Part shown: positions 16,693-26,478 of the stretch, piece after piece | Layout of the letters: each line of letters begins with the position of its first letter | How positions within the stretch are numbered: the stretch's first letter is position 1 | NCBI GenBank assembly: GCA_023249645.1 | Contig: JAHFCF010000016.1 | Coordinates: 1-58,944 of the forward strand | Reading direction: 5' to 3' | DNA: 58,944 nucleotides | Origin: Elusimicrobiota bacterium | GTDB lineage: Bacteria > Elusimicrobiota > Elusimicrobia > UBA1565 > UBA9628 | Program-made: the position numbers and the translations under genes | The notes under the pieces: generated by a model | The model's database searches: none | Seen by the model: only the letters and a program-made list of their open reading frames with translations | Told to the model about the DNA's origin: nothing

Positions 16693-19600
16693 TCAAGGCC
16701 TCGCCGGCAGCCGAAGGACCTGGATAGGGCTGAAGATCTTGTCTCTCGCGATCTCCTGGCCTTCCTGAAGCAGGGTCGCGCCGGGACCGCTGTCCACGAC
16801 GAACGTCCGCGGAGAAAAGAGCTGGAGATGGTGCTTGTTGCCCACCGCCAGAGCGCCAGCCGCGGAAGAAGCCAGGGACATCTGACCTCCCTCCACGTCT
16901 ACAGAGCGATCGAGCACCAGCCCCAATTGCTTGCCATCCCATTTCATGACCGCGACTCGTCCGTCATACGCGCTGCTCACGAAGATGGTCCCATCCGGCA
17001 AAGTCGCCAAGGACCGGAAGGCGACGGGAAGTCCTGCCTGAACGCCGGGGATCTCCTTCAACTTTTGACCATCCCATTGAAAAAGCCTGACTTCCAGGGG
17101 AGATTCCAGCAGGGCCACGACGATCCCTCCCGGCAAGGCAGCCAGAGCATGGATGACCCTCCCGATCTGGATTGCTCCCTCGGGGAGTAGCTCCACTTTC
17201 TGGCCATCCCATTTCAGAGGCACGATCTGGCCGAAGCTTCCAGCGAAAATAGCGCCGTCCGGAAAGGCCGTGAGGGGAGAACCGACCCAGGGAAAGAAAG
17301 AAGAGACCTTCCCAGGCCAGCTGAACACGAGCCCCAGAGCAGGGGTCCCTTGCAGGCGATCTCCCTCCCGTCTCAAAAGCCAGATGTTCCCGTTGCCGAC
17401 CCCCGCGACCATGACCCCTTCGCGGATGATGGCCAAGGATTCCACGGGACCTCCTAAAAACAGATCGCTCCCATGGATCGGCACTAATTTTTGACCGTTG
17501 CGCCTCAAGAGCCGGACATTCCCATCATCGGTTCCCGCCACGATGGTCCCGTCCTCCAAAAAGGCGCTGCTCCGGATCTCGGAGCTAAGTTCCGTGTCCG
17601 CCTCCGCGACCAGTCCCCGAGCGATGTCGGCATGCTGGAGGTCCTTGGATAGGGTGTCCTTCCACAAGAGCCGGTCTTTTTCCTTGTCCACGAGCTCGCG
17701 CAGATCGGCCAGAACCCCAGACTTCAACTCGGGCAACGCGGTCTTGTAGGCCTCTTGGACCTGGGGAATATCGGCAGCCCGTTCCTGAAGGATCTCAATC
17801 GTGCCGAAGGCCTTTCCTCTCGCAATCTTGAGGCCGCCGTCAAGCAGGGTCGCGCTCTTGTCGTCATCGATGATGAATGCCTGCCGATGGATGAACATCA
17901 ACTTCTCTCTGGAGCCCAGAACGATGTCCCCATCCGGCAAGCGGACAAGCAGGCGTTGGAGGGTTTTGAAGGCATCGCCTCCCTCGAATTTTTTCAATCT
18001 CTGGCCGTTCCATTCCAGAAGATCGACCCCTCCTTTTTGCAATCCCGCGACCACTAGGCCGGAACCCAAGAAGGCCAGAGACTCCACATGACCGCTTACC
18101 TGCAGCCCCTCGTCTCGGATGCGCACTGATTTTTTTCCGTCTTGTTTTTCCAGAACTACCACTTTCCTATTCTCCAATCCCACGACAATGGCACCGTCCC
18201 CCAACGGGGTAAAGGCCTTGACCGGTCCGCCCAGCTGAAGTTCTGAGTCCTCGATCCGCCAGAATGCCAGGCCATCCCATGTCAGGAGATGGACTTCGCC
18301 GTTCCCCCGCCCGGCCAGGACGGTCCCATCCGACAGAATGCCAAGAGCCCAGACGCCTGATCGGCCGCTCACGCGCCCCCAACGGGTTGCGCCAAACGAG
18401 ATTTCCCCTCGAAGGACCCGCTCCAGCCTTGGGCCATTGAAGCTCAAGAGCCGGACTTCCCCGTTGCGAGTCCCGACCACCACGGTCCTGGCCGGTGTAA
18501 CGACGAGAGAGAGGATGGGATCATCGTCGCTGAAAAGCTCGCGGTAATCTTCAAAGACCGCGTCTGTCTTCAGGATCTCTTCCCATTTCCCTTGGTGCTG
18601 TCTCCAGAGCCGGATCTTGTCGTCGGAGGTGATCACGACAACGGCGCCGTTGGGCAGAGGCACGATGCTTCTGATCGTGGAACCAAGTTCAAAGCTGGTC
18701 CCGGACTCCGGTGCCCAACCCCGGGAGATGTCCGTGGCCTTCAAATTCTTATCCGGGACGGTCTGCCACCGGATCATGTCCTTTCTCTTCTCTACCAGCT
18801 CGAACAAGTCGGCCAAGGCTCCGGGCTTGTCCTCAGGCAATGCCTCCTTGTAGGCCGCTTGGGCAGAAGGGATGTCCACGGGCTTGGACTTGGGCTCGTA
18901 GACTTGGACCGGGCCGAGGATCTGATCGCGTCCGAGCTTTTGTCCGTCATGGAGCCGGCTTGCGCTTGTTCCGTCGTCGACGATGAATGTTTGCGGAGAA
19001 TAAACCCTCACCGCATCAGAAGGCCCCACCATCACACTGCCATCCGACCAGGCGTCGAGAAAACGGATGGGGTCCCTAAAACTTCTTTTTTCGTCAGGAT
19101 CGCTCGTCAATCGATGGCCATCCCATGCCAGATGATGGACTTCATCGTTCTCGGTCGCCGCGAGCAGCGTCCGGTCCGATAAAGCGACGAGAGCCGCGAT
19201 GGAGTATCTCAAGGGGAGCTCCGCCCCGGGGATCGACTCCCATTTGCCGCCATGGGGTTTCATGAGACGCACCTTCCTGCCTTCCCCGACCGCGAGAATG
19301 TCGTCCGACAAGAAGGCCAAGCCCATGATGGAGTTATCGAAATGCATGCCTCCGTTGGGGAAGAGTTTGAGCTCCTCGCCATCCCATTCCAGGATGACCA
19401 CATCCCCCTTCCCCAGCCCCACGGCGACAGCGCCTCCAGTCGCAACGGCCAGGTTCCTGATATAGCCATTGACCGACATCCCTCCTGCGATCTCTTTCAA
19501 TCTTCGCCCATCCCTTTTCACAAGATGGATCTTGCTATTGGACAGCGCAACCACGATGATCTCATTGGGCAAGACGGCGACCGCGTTGATGGAGCTTTCA

Positions 19601-22600
19601 AACGGGATATCTCCTTCACTGATCTGCGCCAACCTCAGGCCATCCTCCGTCCAGAGCTGGAGCTTCGAATCACGGGTGGCCACCACGAAAGTCCCGTCAT
19701 GCAGACGCGCGCTGTGAGCGGTCGTCGAGGGGAAACTAAACATGCGCTCCTGCGTCAAGCCGCGGGCGATGTCGGACACCTGGAGGGATTTTCGAGCCCT
19801 GGCTTTCCAAGCGTAACGGCCCTTTTCCTTCTCCATAAGCTCGCGCAGGTCGTCCAGCGCCTCCCACTTGTCCTCGTGTAGCGCAACCTTGTACACCTCT
19901 TTGGCCTGGGTGATGTCCGCAGGCTTGGGCCGGGCCCGTTCCTTAAGGATCTCGATCGGACCGAGGACCCTTCCTCGCTCGATCCTGCTGCCGTCACCGA
20001 GCGATCTGACGTGCTTCTCACCATCCACAATGAATGCGTGTGGAGCCAGGACTCGCAGAGAGATATCCCCTCCCACCACGACGCCGCCATCCGGCAGCAC
20101 ATCGCTGGACCAGTGCAAGGGTCCGAATGATATCTGACCTGCGGGGATTTGCTGGAATGATGTGCCTTCCCTCTTCAAAAGCCGGACTTCGGGGCCAAAA
20201 AGCTGCCCCGCGATGATCCCCCCATGCAGGATGCGCAGAGAGAGGATGTCCTTTCCGAGGGCGATTCCGCTGCAAGAAATCATCTCGCCTTTTGAACCAT
20301 CCCATTTCAAGAGAGAAACATACCCATTCCGGAACCCAACGACGATGGACCCGTCCGGCAAAACGCCGAGGGATCGCACGGCCGGAGCGGCTTCCCTCCA
20401 TATCTGTTTTCTCGATATTGTTTCCAATTTTTCGCCATCGCGCCTCACAACATGAATTTCCCCGTTCTCAAGCCCCACAACCAGCGCACCATCCGGCAAG
20501 GCCGTCAGGGCCTTGACCGCGCTGGGAAACACAAAGCGCCCCTCCGGGACTTCCTTGAGTTTCTGGCCATCCCACTTCACAAGATGGACTTCGCCGCTCT
20601 CAAGACCAGCAGCGATGGTCCCATCCTCTAGAACAGCAAGAGCATTAACGACATATCCACCCAGGACCACACCCCAGAGACTGCCTGCCAAGGATAGCTC
20701 GCCCCTTGGAAGCGGCTCCAATTTCTGGCCGTTTCGCCGGAATAGCCCAATCCGTCCATTATCGGTTCCAACAACAATGAGCCCATCCGGCAAGTGCGCA
20801 ACGCTCTTGATCTTTGATTCCAGCAGGACCTCCGACTCATACGCCAATCCCCGGATGATGTCGGTGTCCTTGAGTTCTTCCGGAGGAGTTATCTGCCAGC
20901 GGATTGTGCCTTTCGCCTTCTCCACCAGTTCGCGCAGATCGGCCAAGGCCTGTGGCTGCTCCTCCGACATCGCCGCCTTGTAGGCCTCTTTGGCCGCGCG
21001 GATGGTGTCCGGCTTGGGCAGGGCCGGCGCCTGCAGAAGTCCGACTTGACCGAAGATCTTCTCGCGCTTGATCTTTCCGCTGCCGCTCAGCAAGGTCGCG
21101 TTTTGATCATCGTCCAGGATGAAGGTTTTCTGCGAGGTGATCGCCAGCTTCCTTCCCAGCTGGATCAAAGCCGTCCCGTCCGGGGAGACCGCAAGCGACG
21201 CAGAGCCTCCAGGGGTCGCAATCTCCACGCCGCGGATCCTGGACAATGTCCGGCCGTCCCATGCCAAGAACTGGATCGTCCCATTCTTAAGGACCGCCGC
21301 GAGAGTCCCATCAGCCAGGACCGCCAGCGGCTCGGCCGTGCTGACCAACCGCACGGATGCCCCGGGGATCGGCGCCAGTTTCTCGCCATCCCATCTCACG
21401 AGCCGGACCTCTCCGTTGGAGAGCCCCGCGGCCCAGACTCCGTGCCCCATGAAAGCCACTGACCAGACCGGCTCCTTGAGCGAGGCCTGCCCACCGGGGA
21501 TCGGCACCAATTGTCGGCTGTCCCATTGCACAAGCCGGACTTCCCCGTTCTCGAGCCCTGCCGCGATGGTCCCGTCCGCGGAGCCTGTCAGGGCCCAAGC
21601 AACCGCCCCGAGCGCTGTTTTTCCGCCTGGGATCTTTTCCAATCTCCTGCCGGTCCATTTCAAGAGCTGCAGGTCCCCATCAGCGGTTCCCACCGCGATG
21701 GTTCCATTCGCCAAGACAGCGTAGCACTGGACATAAGCTTCTCTGAAGTAAGCTCCCAGGATAGGCTCCAATTTCCCGTCCTTTTCCCTGAGCATGCGCA
21801 GCTGGCCCTCCACGGTGATGCCGGCGAAGGTCCCGTCCGGCATGCGCCGGGCTGTCTCGATGCCTTCAGGCAGCTCGAAACTTTTCTCCTCCACCAGGGC
21901 GCGGGCGACATCGGAAGCCTTGAGGTCCTTGGTAGGTATGGGCTTCCAGGAGACGCTGTCTTTCTCCTCCTCAAGGAGCTTGCGCAGATCAGCCAGGGCT
22001 TCTGGTTTTTCCTCAGGCGACGCATCCCGATAGTCCGCCCGAGCCTGCGGGATGCGCGTGGGCTTGGGCCGCTTCTGCGATTGGAACACCTTGATGGGAC
22101 CGACGACCTGCTCTTGTGCGACCTTTTGGCCGCCCTCGACCAGGAAGGTTTGCGGAGTAAAAAGCAAGAGCCCCTCATGAGTGCGCGCAAACATATCCCC
22201 ATCCGCAGCGAAAAAGATCTCATAGAAAAATCCACTCGACCCCCTCTCAGGGACCTGCTTGAATTTCCGGCCGTCCCATGTCAGGCGACAGCGTTCGCGG
22301 TTGCCAAGACCGACAAGAATGGTCCTGTCCGGGAAAGTGACCAAGGTTCGGGGAACCGCTCCCAACGATATCTCTCCGCCAGAGATTTTTTCTAATGTCT
22401 GGCCATCCCACTTCAAGGGCACGAGCCTCCCATCCGCAAGTCTGGCCGCGACGGCTCTGTTCTGCAAAGGAACAAACTCAAGGACCTGGTTCCCCAGACG
22501 GAGCTCCGCCACTGAGACCAGCTTTGGACCGTTTTGTCTTAAGAGCAAGATATTTCCGACATCCTCCACGCTGACCGCCAGGGTCCCGTCCCACAAGACG

Positions 22601-23898
22601 CCCAATAGCGATATCCGATGCCCGAGAATCATTGCGCCGGGGCTCTGCTCCAATGTCTTGCCATCCCATTTCACGAAAGTAACCTTTGTAGGCGAGACTT
22701 TCGCAAAAATAGATCCATCCGGCCCCAGCGTCATGGAGAATAGACTTTCATCTCTTAGACGCAACTCCCCCCCAGGGATCTGGGCTAATTGATGACCATC
22801 CCATTTCAAAAGTTGAATCGTCCCGCCCGCAGTTCCCACAACCAGAGTCCCATCCGGCCAGGCTGCCATGGCCCCGATAGGCCGATCGAAATCCTTTTCC
22901 CCTCCAGCGATCAGCTCCAATTTCCGGCCATTCCGCTTGCCAAGCTGGATTCGACTCTCACCAGTTTTCACCGCGATTATTCCGTTTTGTAAGTATGCAG
23001 CCAGACCCGAGTCATAACCAATCTCCACAAACGCCGTCTCCATCAAGCCCTGGGCAAGGTCGCCGTCCTTGAGTTCCTCCTGGGAAACGTTTTTCCAGAC
23101 GATATTGTCTCGGTCCCCCTCCACGAGGTCATTGAGGGCAGCCAGGAGTTGGGGCTTCTTGTCAGGAGCAGCCGCCAAGTAAGCGGCTCGGGCCGCGTAG
23201 ATGCTCGCGGGCATGGACGCAGGTTTATCCTGCGCCTTATTCCCCAGGGAAGCCGTCAAAATCCGCGGCGGAGGAAGCTTTTCCACCGCCTTGTCCACCG
23301 GCTTTGCCGACAGCTCGAGCGAAGCCTTTTGAAGCGGGACTCTCTCGACCCTCAGACCCGGATCGTGGACAGCCTCGGATCGTTTCCCCGCCCAATCGAC
23401 GATCTTCATCTCCCAGTTTTTCGCCGCTTGCTCGGTCTCGGCGGTCAGAAAGGCGCTTTGGGCCTCGGCGATGACTCCGCCATGGCGGGGGGCCAGCAGG
23501 AGCAGGAGGGAGAAACCCTGATCCCCCATCTCTTGGCGCATCCGGTGCAGGATATTGCGCGCTTCCTTGAAGTCGGCCTTGGCCAGGCTCTTAATCTCGG
23601 AGAGGGCATACTCCTCCGCCGCTTGATGGACCTTTTCGACCTGCTCGGAAACCGGCAAGCCCGAGGCTTCCATGGCCTCGAGATCGAGTCTCGACAAGAA
23701 TATGATGTTCTTAAGACTCTTTATCTGCCCGGGCGCGGTAAGTCCCAGGGCCGCGGCCACCTGGGGCTGCCAGGGCCGGGGATCGCCACCAAACCGTATC
23801 TTGACCGCCCAAGCATCAGTCCCCGAGCTCGAAAGCAGAAGCGCCCCGACGAGGATCAGGGAGACCGAACGGGACATTCCAGAGATGCGTCTGGCCAT
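16693..23898 (-). CDS. Giant secreted protein of six tandem beta-propeller modules
   Basis: The protein has 2401 residues. An N-terminal signal peptide (SVSLILVGALLLSSSGTDAWA) is followed by a helical region to about residue 220. Six tandem modules of about 350-385 residues begin near 226, 611, 958, 1321, 1671 and 2039. Each has a helical lead (xxAxxxYKxAxPExKxxALxDLRELVEKEKD-xxxW), then 5-6 blade-like repeats of about 45 residues built on LPDGTIVVG...NGEVxLLxWDGQKLxxIPGG. Each ends with a tag like TFIVDDxxSATLLxxG-K and GPIxVLQ. The repeats resemble beta-propeller blades. No catalytic motif is seen; binding or adhesion is an inference. The chain stops in a module linker (PARP). It has the dyad-operator promoter and a leaderless start. 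Confidence 0.88.
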   Translation of the reverse strand: MARRISGMSRSVSLILVGALLLSSSGTDAWAVKIRFGGDPRPWQPQVAAALGLTAPGQIKSLKNIIFLSRLDLEAMEASGLPVSEQVEKVHQAAEEYALSEIKSLAKADFKEARNILHRMRQEMGDQGFSLLLLLAPRHGGVIAEAQSAFLTAETEQAAKNWEMKIVDWAGKRSEAVHDPGLRVERVPLQKASLELSAKPVDKAVEKLPPPRILTASLGNKAQDKPASMPASIYAARAAYLAAAPDKKPQLLAALNDLVEGDRDNIVWKNVSQEELKDGDLAQGLMETAFVEIGYDSGLAAYLQNGIIAVKTGESRIQLGKRNGRKLELIAGGEKDFDRPIGAMAAWPDGTLVVGTAGGTIQLLKWDGHQLAQIPGGELRLRDESLFSMTLGPDGSIFAKVSPTKVTFVKWDGKTLEQSPGAMILGHRISLLGVLWDGTLAVSVEDVGNILLLRQNGPKLVSVAELRLGNQVLEFVPLQNRAVAARLADGRLVPLKWDGQTLEKISGGEISLGAVPRTLVTFPDRTILVGLGNRERCRLTWDGRKFKQVPERGSSGFFYEIFFAADGDMFARTHEGLLLFTPQTFLVEGGQKVAQEQVVGPIKVFQSQKRPKPTRIPQARADYRDASPEEKPEALADLRKLLEEEKDSVSWKPIPTKDLKASDVARALVEEKSFELPEGIETARRMPDGTFAGITVEGQLRMLREKDGKLEPILGAYFREAYVQCYAVLANGTIAVGTADGDLQLLKWTGRRLEKIPGGKTALGAVAWALTGSADGTIAAGLENGEVRLVQWDSRQLVPIPGGQASLKEPVWSVAFMGHGVWAAGLSNGEVRLVRWDGEKLAPIPGASVRLVSTAEPLAVLADGTLAAVLKNGTIQFLAWDGRTLSRIRGVEIATPGGSASLAVSPDGTALIQLGRKLAITSQKTFILDDDQNATLLSGSGKIKREKIFGQVGLLQAPALPKPDTIRAAKEAYKAAMSEEQPQALADLRELVEKAKGTIRWQITPPEELKDTDIIRGLAYESEVLLESKIKSVAHLPDGLIVVGTDNGRIGLFRRNGQKLEPLPRGELSLAGSLWGVVLGGYVVNALAVLEDGTIAAGLESGEVHLVKWDGQKLKEVPEGRFVFPSAVKALTALPDGALVVGLENGEIHVVRRDGEKLETISRKQIWREAAPAVRSLGVLPDGSIVVGFRNGYVSLLKWDGSKGEMISCSGIALGKDILSLRILHGGIIAGQLFGPEVRLLKREGTSFQQIPAGQISFGPLHWSSDVLPDGGVVVGGDISLRVLAPHAFIVDGEKHVRSLGDGSRIERGRVLGPIEILKERARPKPADITQAKEVYKVALHEDKWEALDDLRELMEKEKGRYAWKARARKSLQVSDIARGLTQERMFSFPSTTAHSARLHDGTFVVATRDSKLQLWTEDGLRLAQISEGDIPFESSINAVAVLPNEIIVVALSNSKIHLVKRDGRRLKEIAGGMSVNGYIRNLAVATGGAVAVGLGKGDVVILEWDGEELKLFPNGGMHFDNSIMGLAFLSDDILAVGEGRKVRLMKPHGGKWESIPGAELPLRYSIAALVALSDRTLLAATENDEVHHLAWDGHRLTSDPDEKRSFRDPIRFLDAWSDGSVMVGPSDAVRVYSPQTFIVDDGTSASRLHDGQKLGRDQILGPVQVYEPKSKPVDIPSAQAAYKEALPEDKPGALADLFELVEKRKDMIRWQTVPDKNLKATDISRGWAPESGTSFELGSTIRSIVPLPNGAVVVITSDDKIRLWRQHQGKWEEILKTDAVFEDYRELFSDDDPILSLVVTPARTVVVGTRNGEVRLLSFNGPRLERVLRGEISFGATRWGRVSGRSGVWALGILSDGTVLAGRGNGEVHLLTWDGLAFWRIEDSELQLGGPVKAFTPLGDGAIVVGLENRKVVVLEKQDGKKSVRIRDEGLQVSGHVESLAFLGSGLVVAGLQKGGVDLLEWNGQRLKKFEGGDAFKTLQRLLVRLPDGDIVLGSREKLMFIHRQAFIIDDDKSATLLDGGLKIARGKAFGTIEILQERAADIPQVQEAYKTALPELKSGVLADLRELVDKEKDRLLWKDTLSKDLQHADIARGLVAEADTELSSEIRSSAFLEDGTIVAGTDDGNVRLLRRNGQKLVPIHGSDLFLGGPVESLAIIREGVMVAGVGNGNIWLLRREGDRLQGTPALGLVFSWPGKVSSFFPWVGSPLTAFPDGAIFAGSFGQIVPLKWDGQKVELLPEGAIQIGRVIHALAALPGGIVVALLESPLEVRLFQWDGQKLKEIPGVQAGLPVAFRSLATLPDGTIFVSSAYDGRVAVMKWDGKQLGLVLDRSVDVEGGQMSLASSAAGALAVGNKHHLQLFSPRTFVVDSGPGATLLQEGQEIARDKIFSPIQVLRLPARP

Positions 23899-23905
23899 TG
23901 CTCTG

Positions 23906-23994
23906 AGTATAGAGGGAACTCTCGAAATTAGCCTGGGCCTTTTAGCCCCTAATCAGAGGCCAAGAGGCCTAGGAGATTTTAGGCCGAAAGACCC
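23906..23994 (-). promoter_or_regulatory. Triple-dyad operator and -10 of the giant gene
   Basis: Read on the minus strand, dyads lie at 23982-23994 (GGGTCTTTCGGCC), 23958-23969 (GGCCTCTTGGCC) and 23935-23949 (GGGGCTAAAAGGCCC). The last is followed by exactly 23 bp, then TATACT (23906-23911), 7 bp and the ATG. No TTGACA-like -35 is present. Confidence 0.75.
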
Positions 23995-24124
23995 AGCCTC
24001 GATTGCGACAAAACTCCCCAGGGGAATTCAAAAATTTCAAAAAAAGAACATGAGGCGGCCTCTGCTTTGCAAAAGATGGCACCCTCTTTCTTGATTGCAT
24101 TTATTTTTTAAGTGCTTTTTTTCC

Positions 24125-24148
24125 TTTACCGCCAGCGCTGGCGGTAAA
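24125..24148. repeat. 24-bp perfect palindrome in an A/T-rich intergenic stretch
   Basis: TTTACCGCCAGC and its exact complement form a palindrome flanked by T-rich sequence on the left and A-rich on the right, so the potential stem extends further with mismatches. It lies 70 bp past the PBP stop. Neither strand has a T-run after the stem, so it is not a classical terminator. The remaining 24001-24218 interval is unusually A/T-rich and shows no gene. Confidence 0.6.
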
Positions 24149-24218
24149 AATAAAAAAGACATTATAAAATATGCATTTTTTAACATCATGCCGCCATCTG
24201 GGGAACTTTCCCTCAGCC

Positions 24219-26447
24219 CTACTCCAGGATCACCGGCTCTTCAGGCGCAGGCTCTTCTTCCGGCAAAGGCTGGGCGGGCGCCGTAGCCGGCGCGGTCGAA
24301 AGGCTGATGATCTCTGAGGACGGGCCAACAGCGGCGGGCGCGGCCTGCGGCTTGGAATGGTCCGAGCGGCAGTACTCCTTGGGCTCGGTCCCTTCCAGAT
24401 AAGACTCCAGGATCCGGTTCTTCTTGGGACAGGTGGGCAGAGCCAGAAGGCCGGTCTCCGAGTCAATCTGCACGAAAACGATCTTGGACGGCACGGGAAA
24501 ATCCCTCTTGGGAGAACCCTTCAAGATCTCCCCCATGATGGCCGTCCACCAGGGGACCACGGTCGAGCCGCCAGTCCAATCCTTGCGGCCCAGAGAGGAG
24601 AAATCGTCGTAGCCCATCCAAGCCCCTGCCACCAGGTCCGGCGTGTAGCCGATGAACCAGAGGTCCCGGTTCTCATTCGATGTCCCGGTCTTGCCGGCGA
24701 GCGGCCGGTTGATCTGGCGCGCGCGCATGGCCGTACCCTCGCGCACGACCCCCTTGAGGAGGTTCGTGACGAGATAGGCCAGCTGCGGCGACATGGCCTC
24801 GCGCTCCGAGGGCCCGTGGCTTTCCAGCTGCTTGCCCGAGGCGTCCTCCACCCTCTCGAGCGTGTACGGGACGACCGCGATGCCGCCGTTGGCGAATGTG
24901 CCGAAGGCGCTGACCATCTCGAGCGGGCTCACCGTCGAGGCGCCCAGGCCCAGGGCGGGGACCGCCTCGAGCTCCGAGCGGATGCCGGCCTTGTGCGCGA
25001 TGTCCACGACCAGGGGCGGGCCCACGTGGGTGATGAGATTGATGGAGGCGATGTTGCGCGAGAGGGCCAGGGCCTTGCGCAGGGAGACCGCGCCCAGGAA
25101 TTTCCCGTCGAAGTCATTGGGGACCCAGATCTTGAAGTCGCTCGACTGGGCGAAGGGCTGTGTGGCGAGGTTGATGGAGAACTGATCGGTCGCGCCCTCC
25201 AAAAGCCGCCAGTCGCGGCCGTCGTAGTAATAGGCCAGCGGGTTGTCCTCGACGAAAGAGGAGGCCGTCATGCCGGATTGCAGCGCCGCCGCCCACACGA
25301 ACGGCTTGAAGGTGGAGCCCGGCTGTCGCCTGGCCTGGACCGCGCGGTTGAAGATCGATTCGCGACCGCCCACCATGGCACGGATCGCGCCAGTCTTGAC
25401 GTCCAGCAGAACGAAGGCGCCCTGGATCTTGGCCGGCGGCGCGGTGGAGATCTCGGGCGCCGCATCGAGCATGGGCGTGGCGGCCTTGAGCTTCTTCTCC
25501 CATTCCAGGCGAGCGGCCTCGTCGAAGGCGGCCAGACCCTTCTCCATGCCGGCCTCGACCTTCTTCTGCATGTCCAGATCGAGCGTGGTGTAGATCTTCA
25601 AGCCCCCGCGCCAAAGAGCCTGCGTGCCGTAGTGGGCCTCCAAGCGTTTGCGCACGTGCTCCACGAAATAGGGCGCCTGGGTGTTGAGCCCCTCCGGACG
25701 GGCGATCGGGACCTCCGTGCGCAGGGCGGCCTCCAGCTCGGCCTTGGAAATCATGTTCAGCTCGCGCATGCGGCTTAAGACCACGGCGCGGCGCTTCTTG
25801 GCCCGGTCCGGATGAAGGAAGGGCGAGTTGGCCCTGGGAGCGCGGATGAGGCCGGCCAGAAGCGCGCAGTCGGCCAGGGAGAGCTGGGAGAGCTCCTTGC
25901 CGAAATAGATGCGCGCGGCCGATTGGGCGCCGTAGGCCCCCTCCCCGAAATAGACCTGGTTGAGATAGGACTGCAGGATCTCGGACTTGGAGAAGTTCCT
26001 CTCGATCTCGACGGAAAGAAGGACCTCGCGGATCTTGCGCACGAACTGCCGCTTGCGGGAGAGGAAGATCTGCTTGGAGAGCTGCTGGGTGATGGTGGAG
26101 CCGCCCTGCACGACATGGAAGGCTAAAAGGTTGGCCAAAGCCGAACGCAAAATCCCGCGCGGGGAGATGCCCCAATGCTGGAAGAACTGATCGTCCTCCA
26201 CCGCGATGACCGCGTTCTGCATGTCCACGGGGATCTGGGAGAGCGTGAGCAGCGCGCGCCTCTCGATGGAGAACTCCGCCACCTCCTGGCCCTTCCAGTC
26301 GAAGAGGCGGCTGGTCAGAGCCGGAGAATACTCCTCAAGGGCGTGGATGTCGGGCAGGCCCATGAGCAGGCGCCGCAAACCGAAGCAGGCCGCTAGGCAG
26401 CCGAGGAGTCCGATCAGGGCCCAAAGATAAAAGCGTGAGCGCGGCAC
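24219..26447 (-). CDS. Penicillin-binding protein 1A, bifunctional glycosyltransferase/transpeptidase
   Basis: This class A PBP polymerises and cross-links peptidoglycan in the periplasm. It has 742 residues. After a membrane anchor (LWALIGLLGCLAACFGLRRLL), the GT51 domain carries AVEDDQFFQHWGISPRG (catalytic Glu), GGSTITQQLSKQIFL and LNQVYFGEGAYGAQSAA. The transpeptidase domain has STFK (RRQPGSTFKPF), SRN (ALSRNIASIN) and KTG (GKTGTSNENRDLWFIGY). The tail is Pro/Ala/Glu-rich. The start is GTG; TAAAAT (26454-26459) ends six bases upstream, so translation is probably leaderless. A dense stem-loop lies after the stop. Confidence 0.95.
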   Translation of the reverse strand: MPRSRFYLWALIGLLGCLAACFGLRRLLMGLPDIHALEEYSPALTSRLFDWKGQEVAEFSIERRALLTLSQIPVDMQNAVIAVEDDQFFQHWGISPRGILRSALANLLAFHVVQGGSTITQQLSKQIFLSRKRQFVRKIREVLLSVEIERNFSKSEILQSYLNQVYFGEGAYGAQSAARIYFGKELSQLSLADCALLAGLIRAPRANSPFLHPDRAKKRRAVVLSRMRELNMISKAELEAALRTEVPIARPEGLNTQAPYFVEHVRKRLEAHYGTQALWRGGLKIYTTLDLDMQKKVEAGMEKGLAAFDEAARLEWEKKLKAATPMLDAAPEISTAPPAKIQGAFVLLDVKTGAIRAMVGGRESIFNRAVQARRQPGSTFKPFVWAAALQSGMTASSFVEDNPLAYYYDGRDWRLLEGATDQFSINLATQPFAQSSDFKIWVPNDFDGKFLGAVSLRKALALSRNIASINLITHVGPPLVVDIAHKAGIRSELEAVPALGLGASTVSPLEMVSAFGTFANGGIAVVPYTLERVEDASGKQLESHGPSEREAMSPQLAYLVTNLLKGVVREGTAMRARQINRPLAGKTGTSNENRDLWFIGYTPDLVAGAWMGYDDFSSLGRKDWTGGSTVVPWWTAIMGEILKGSPKRDFPVPSKIVFVQIDSETGLLALPTCPKKNRILESYLEGTEPKEYCRSDHSKPQAAPAAVGPSSEIISLSTAPATAPAQPLPEEEPAPEEPVILE

Positions 26448-26478
26448 AAGATGATTTTAGTAATTTTCGAGCGGCCGC

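Noticed and set aside
16693-23898. Tandem repeats that could be mistaken for CRISPR or DNA repeats
   Set aside because: They are degenerate protein-level repeats in one long frame, without identical direct repeats or spacers.
24357-25778. 473-codon open frame opposite PBP1A
   Set aside because: PBP motifs (STFK, SRN, KTG) on the minus strand are unambiguous; the plus frame has only shadow composition.
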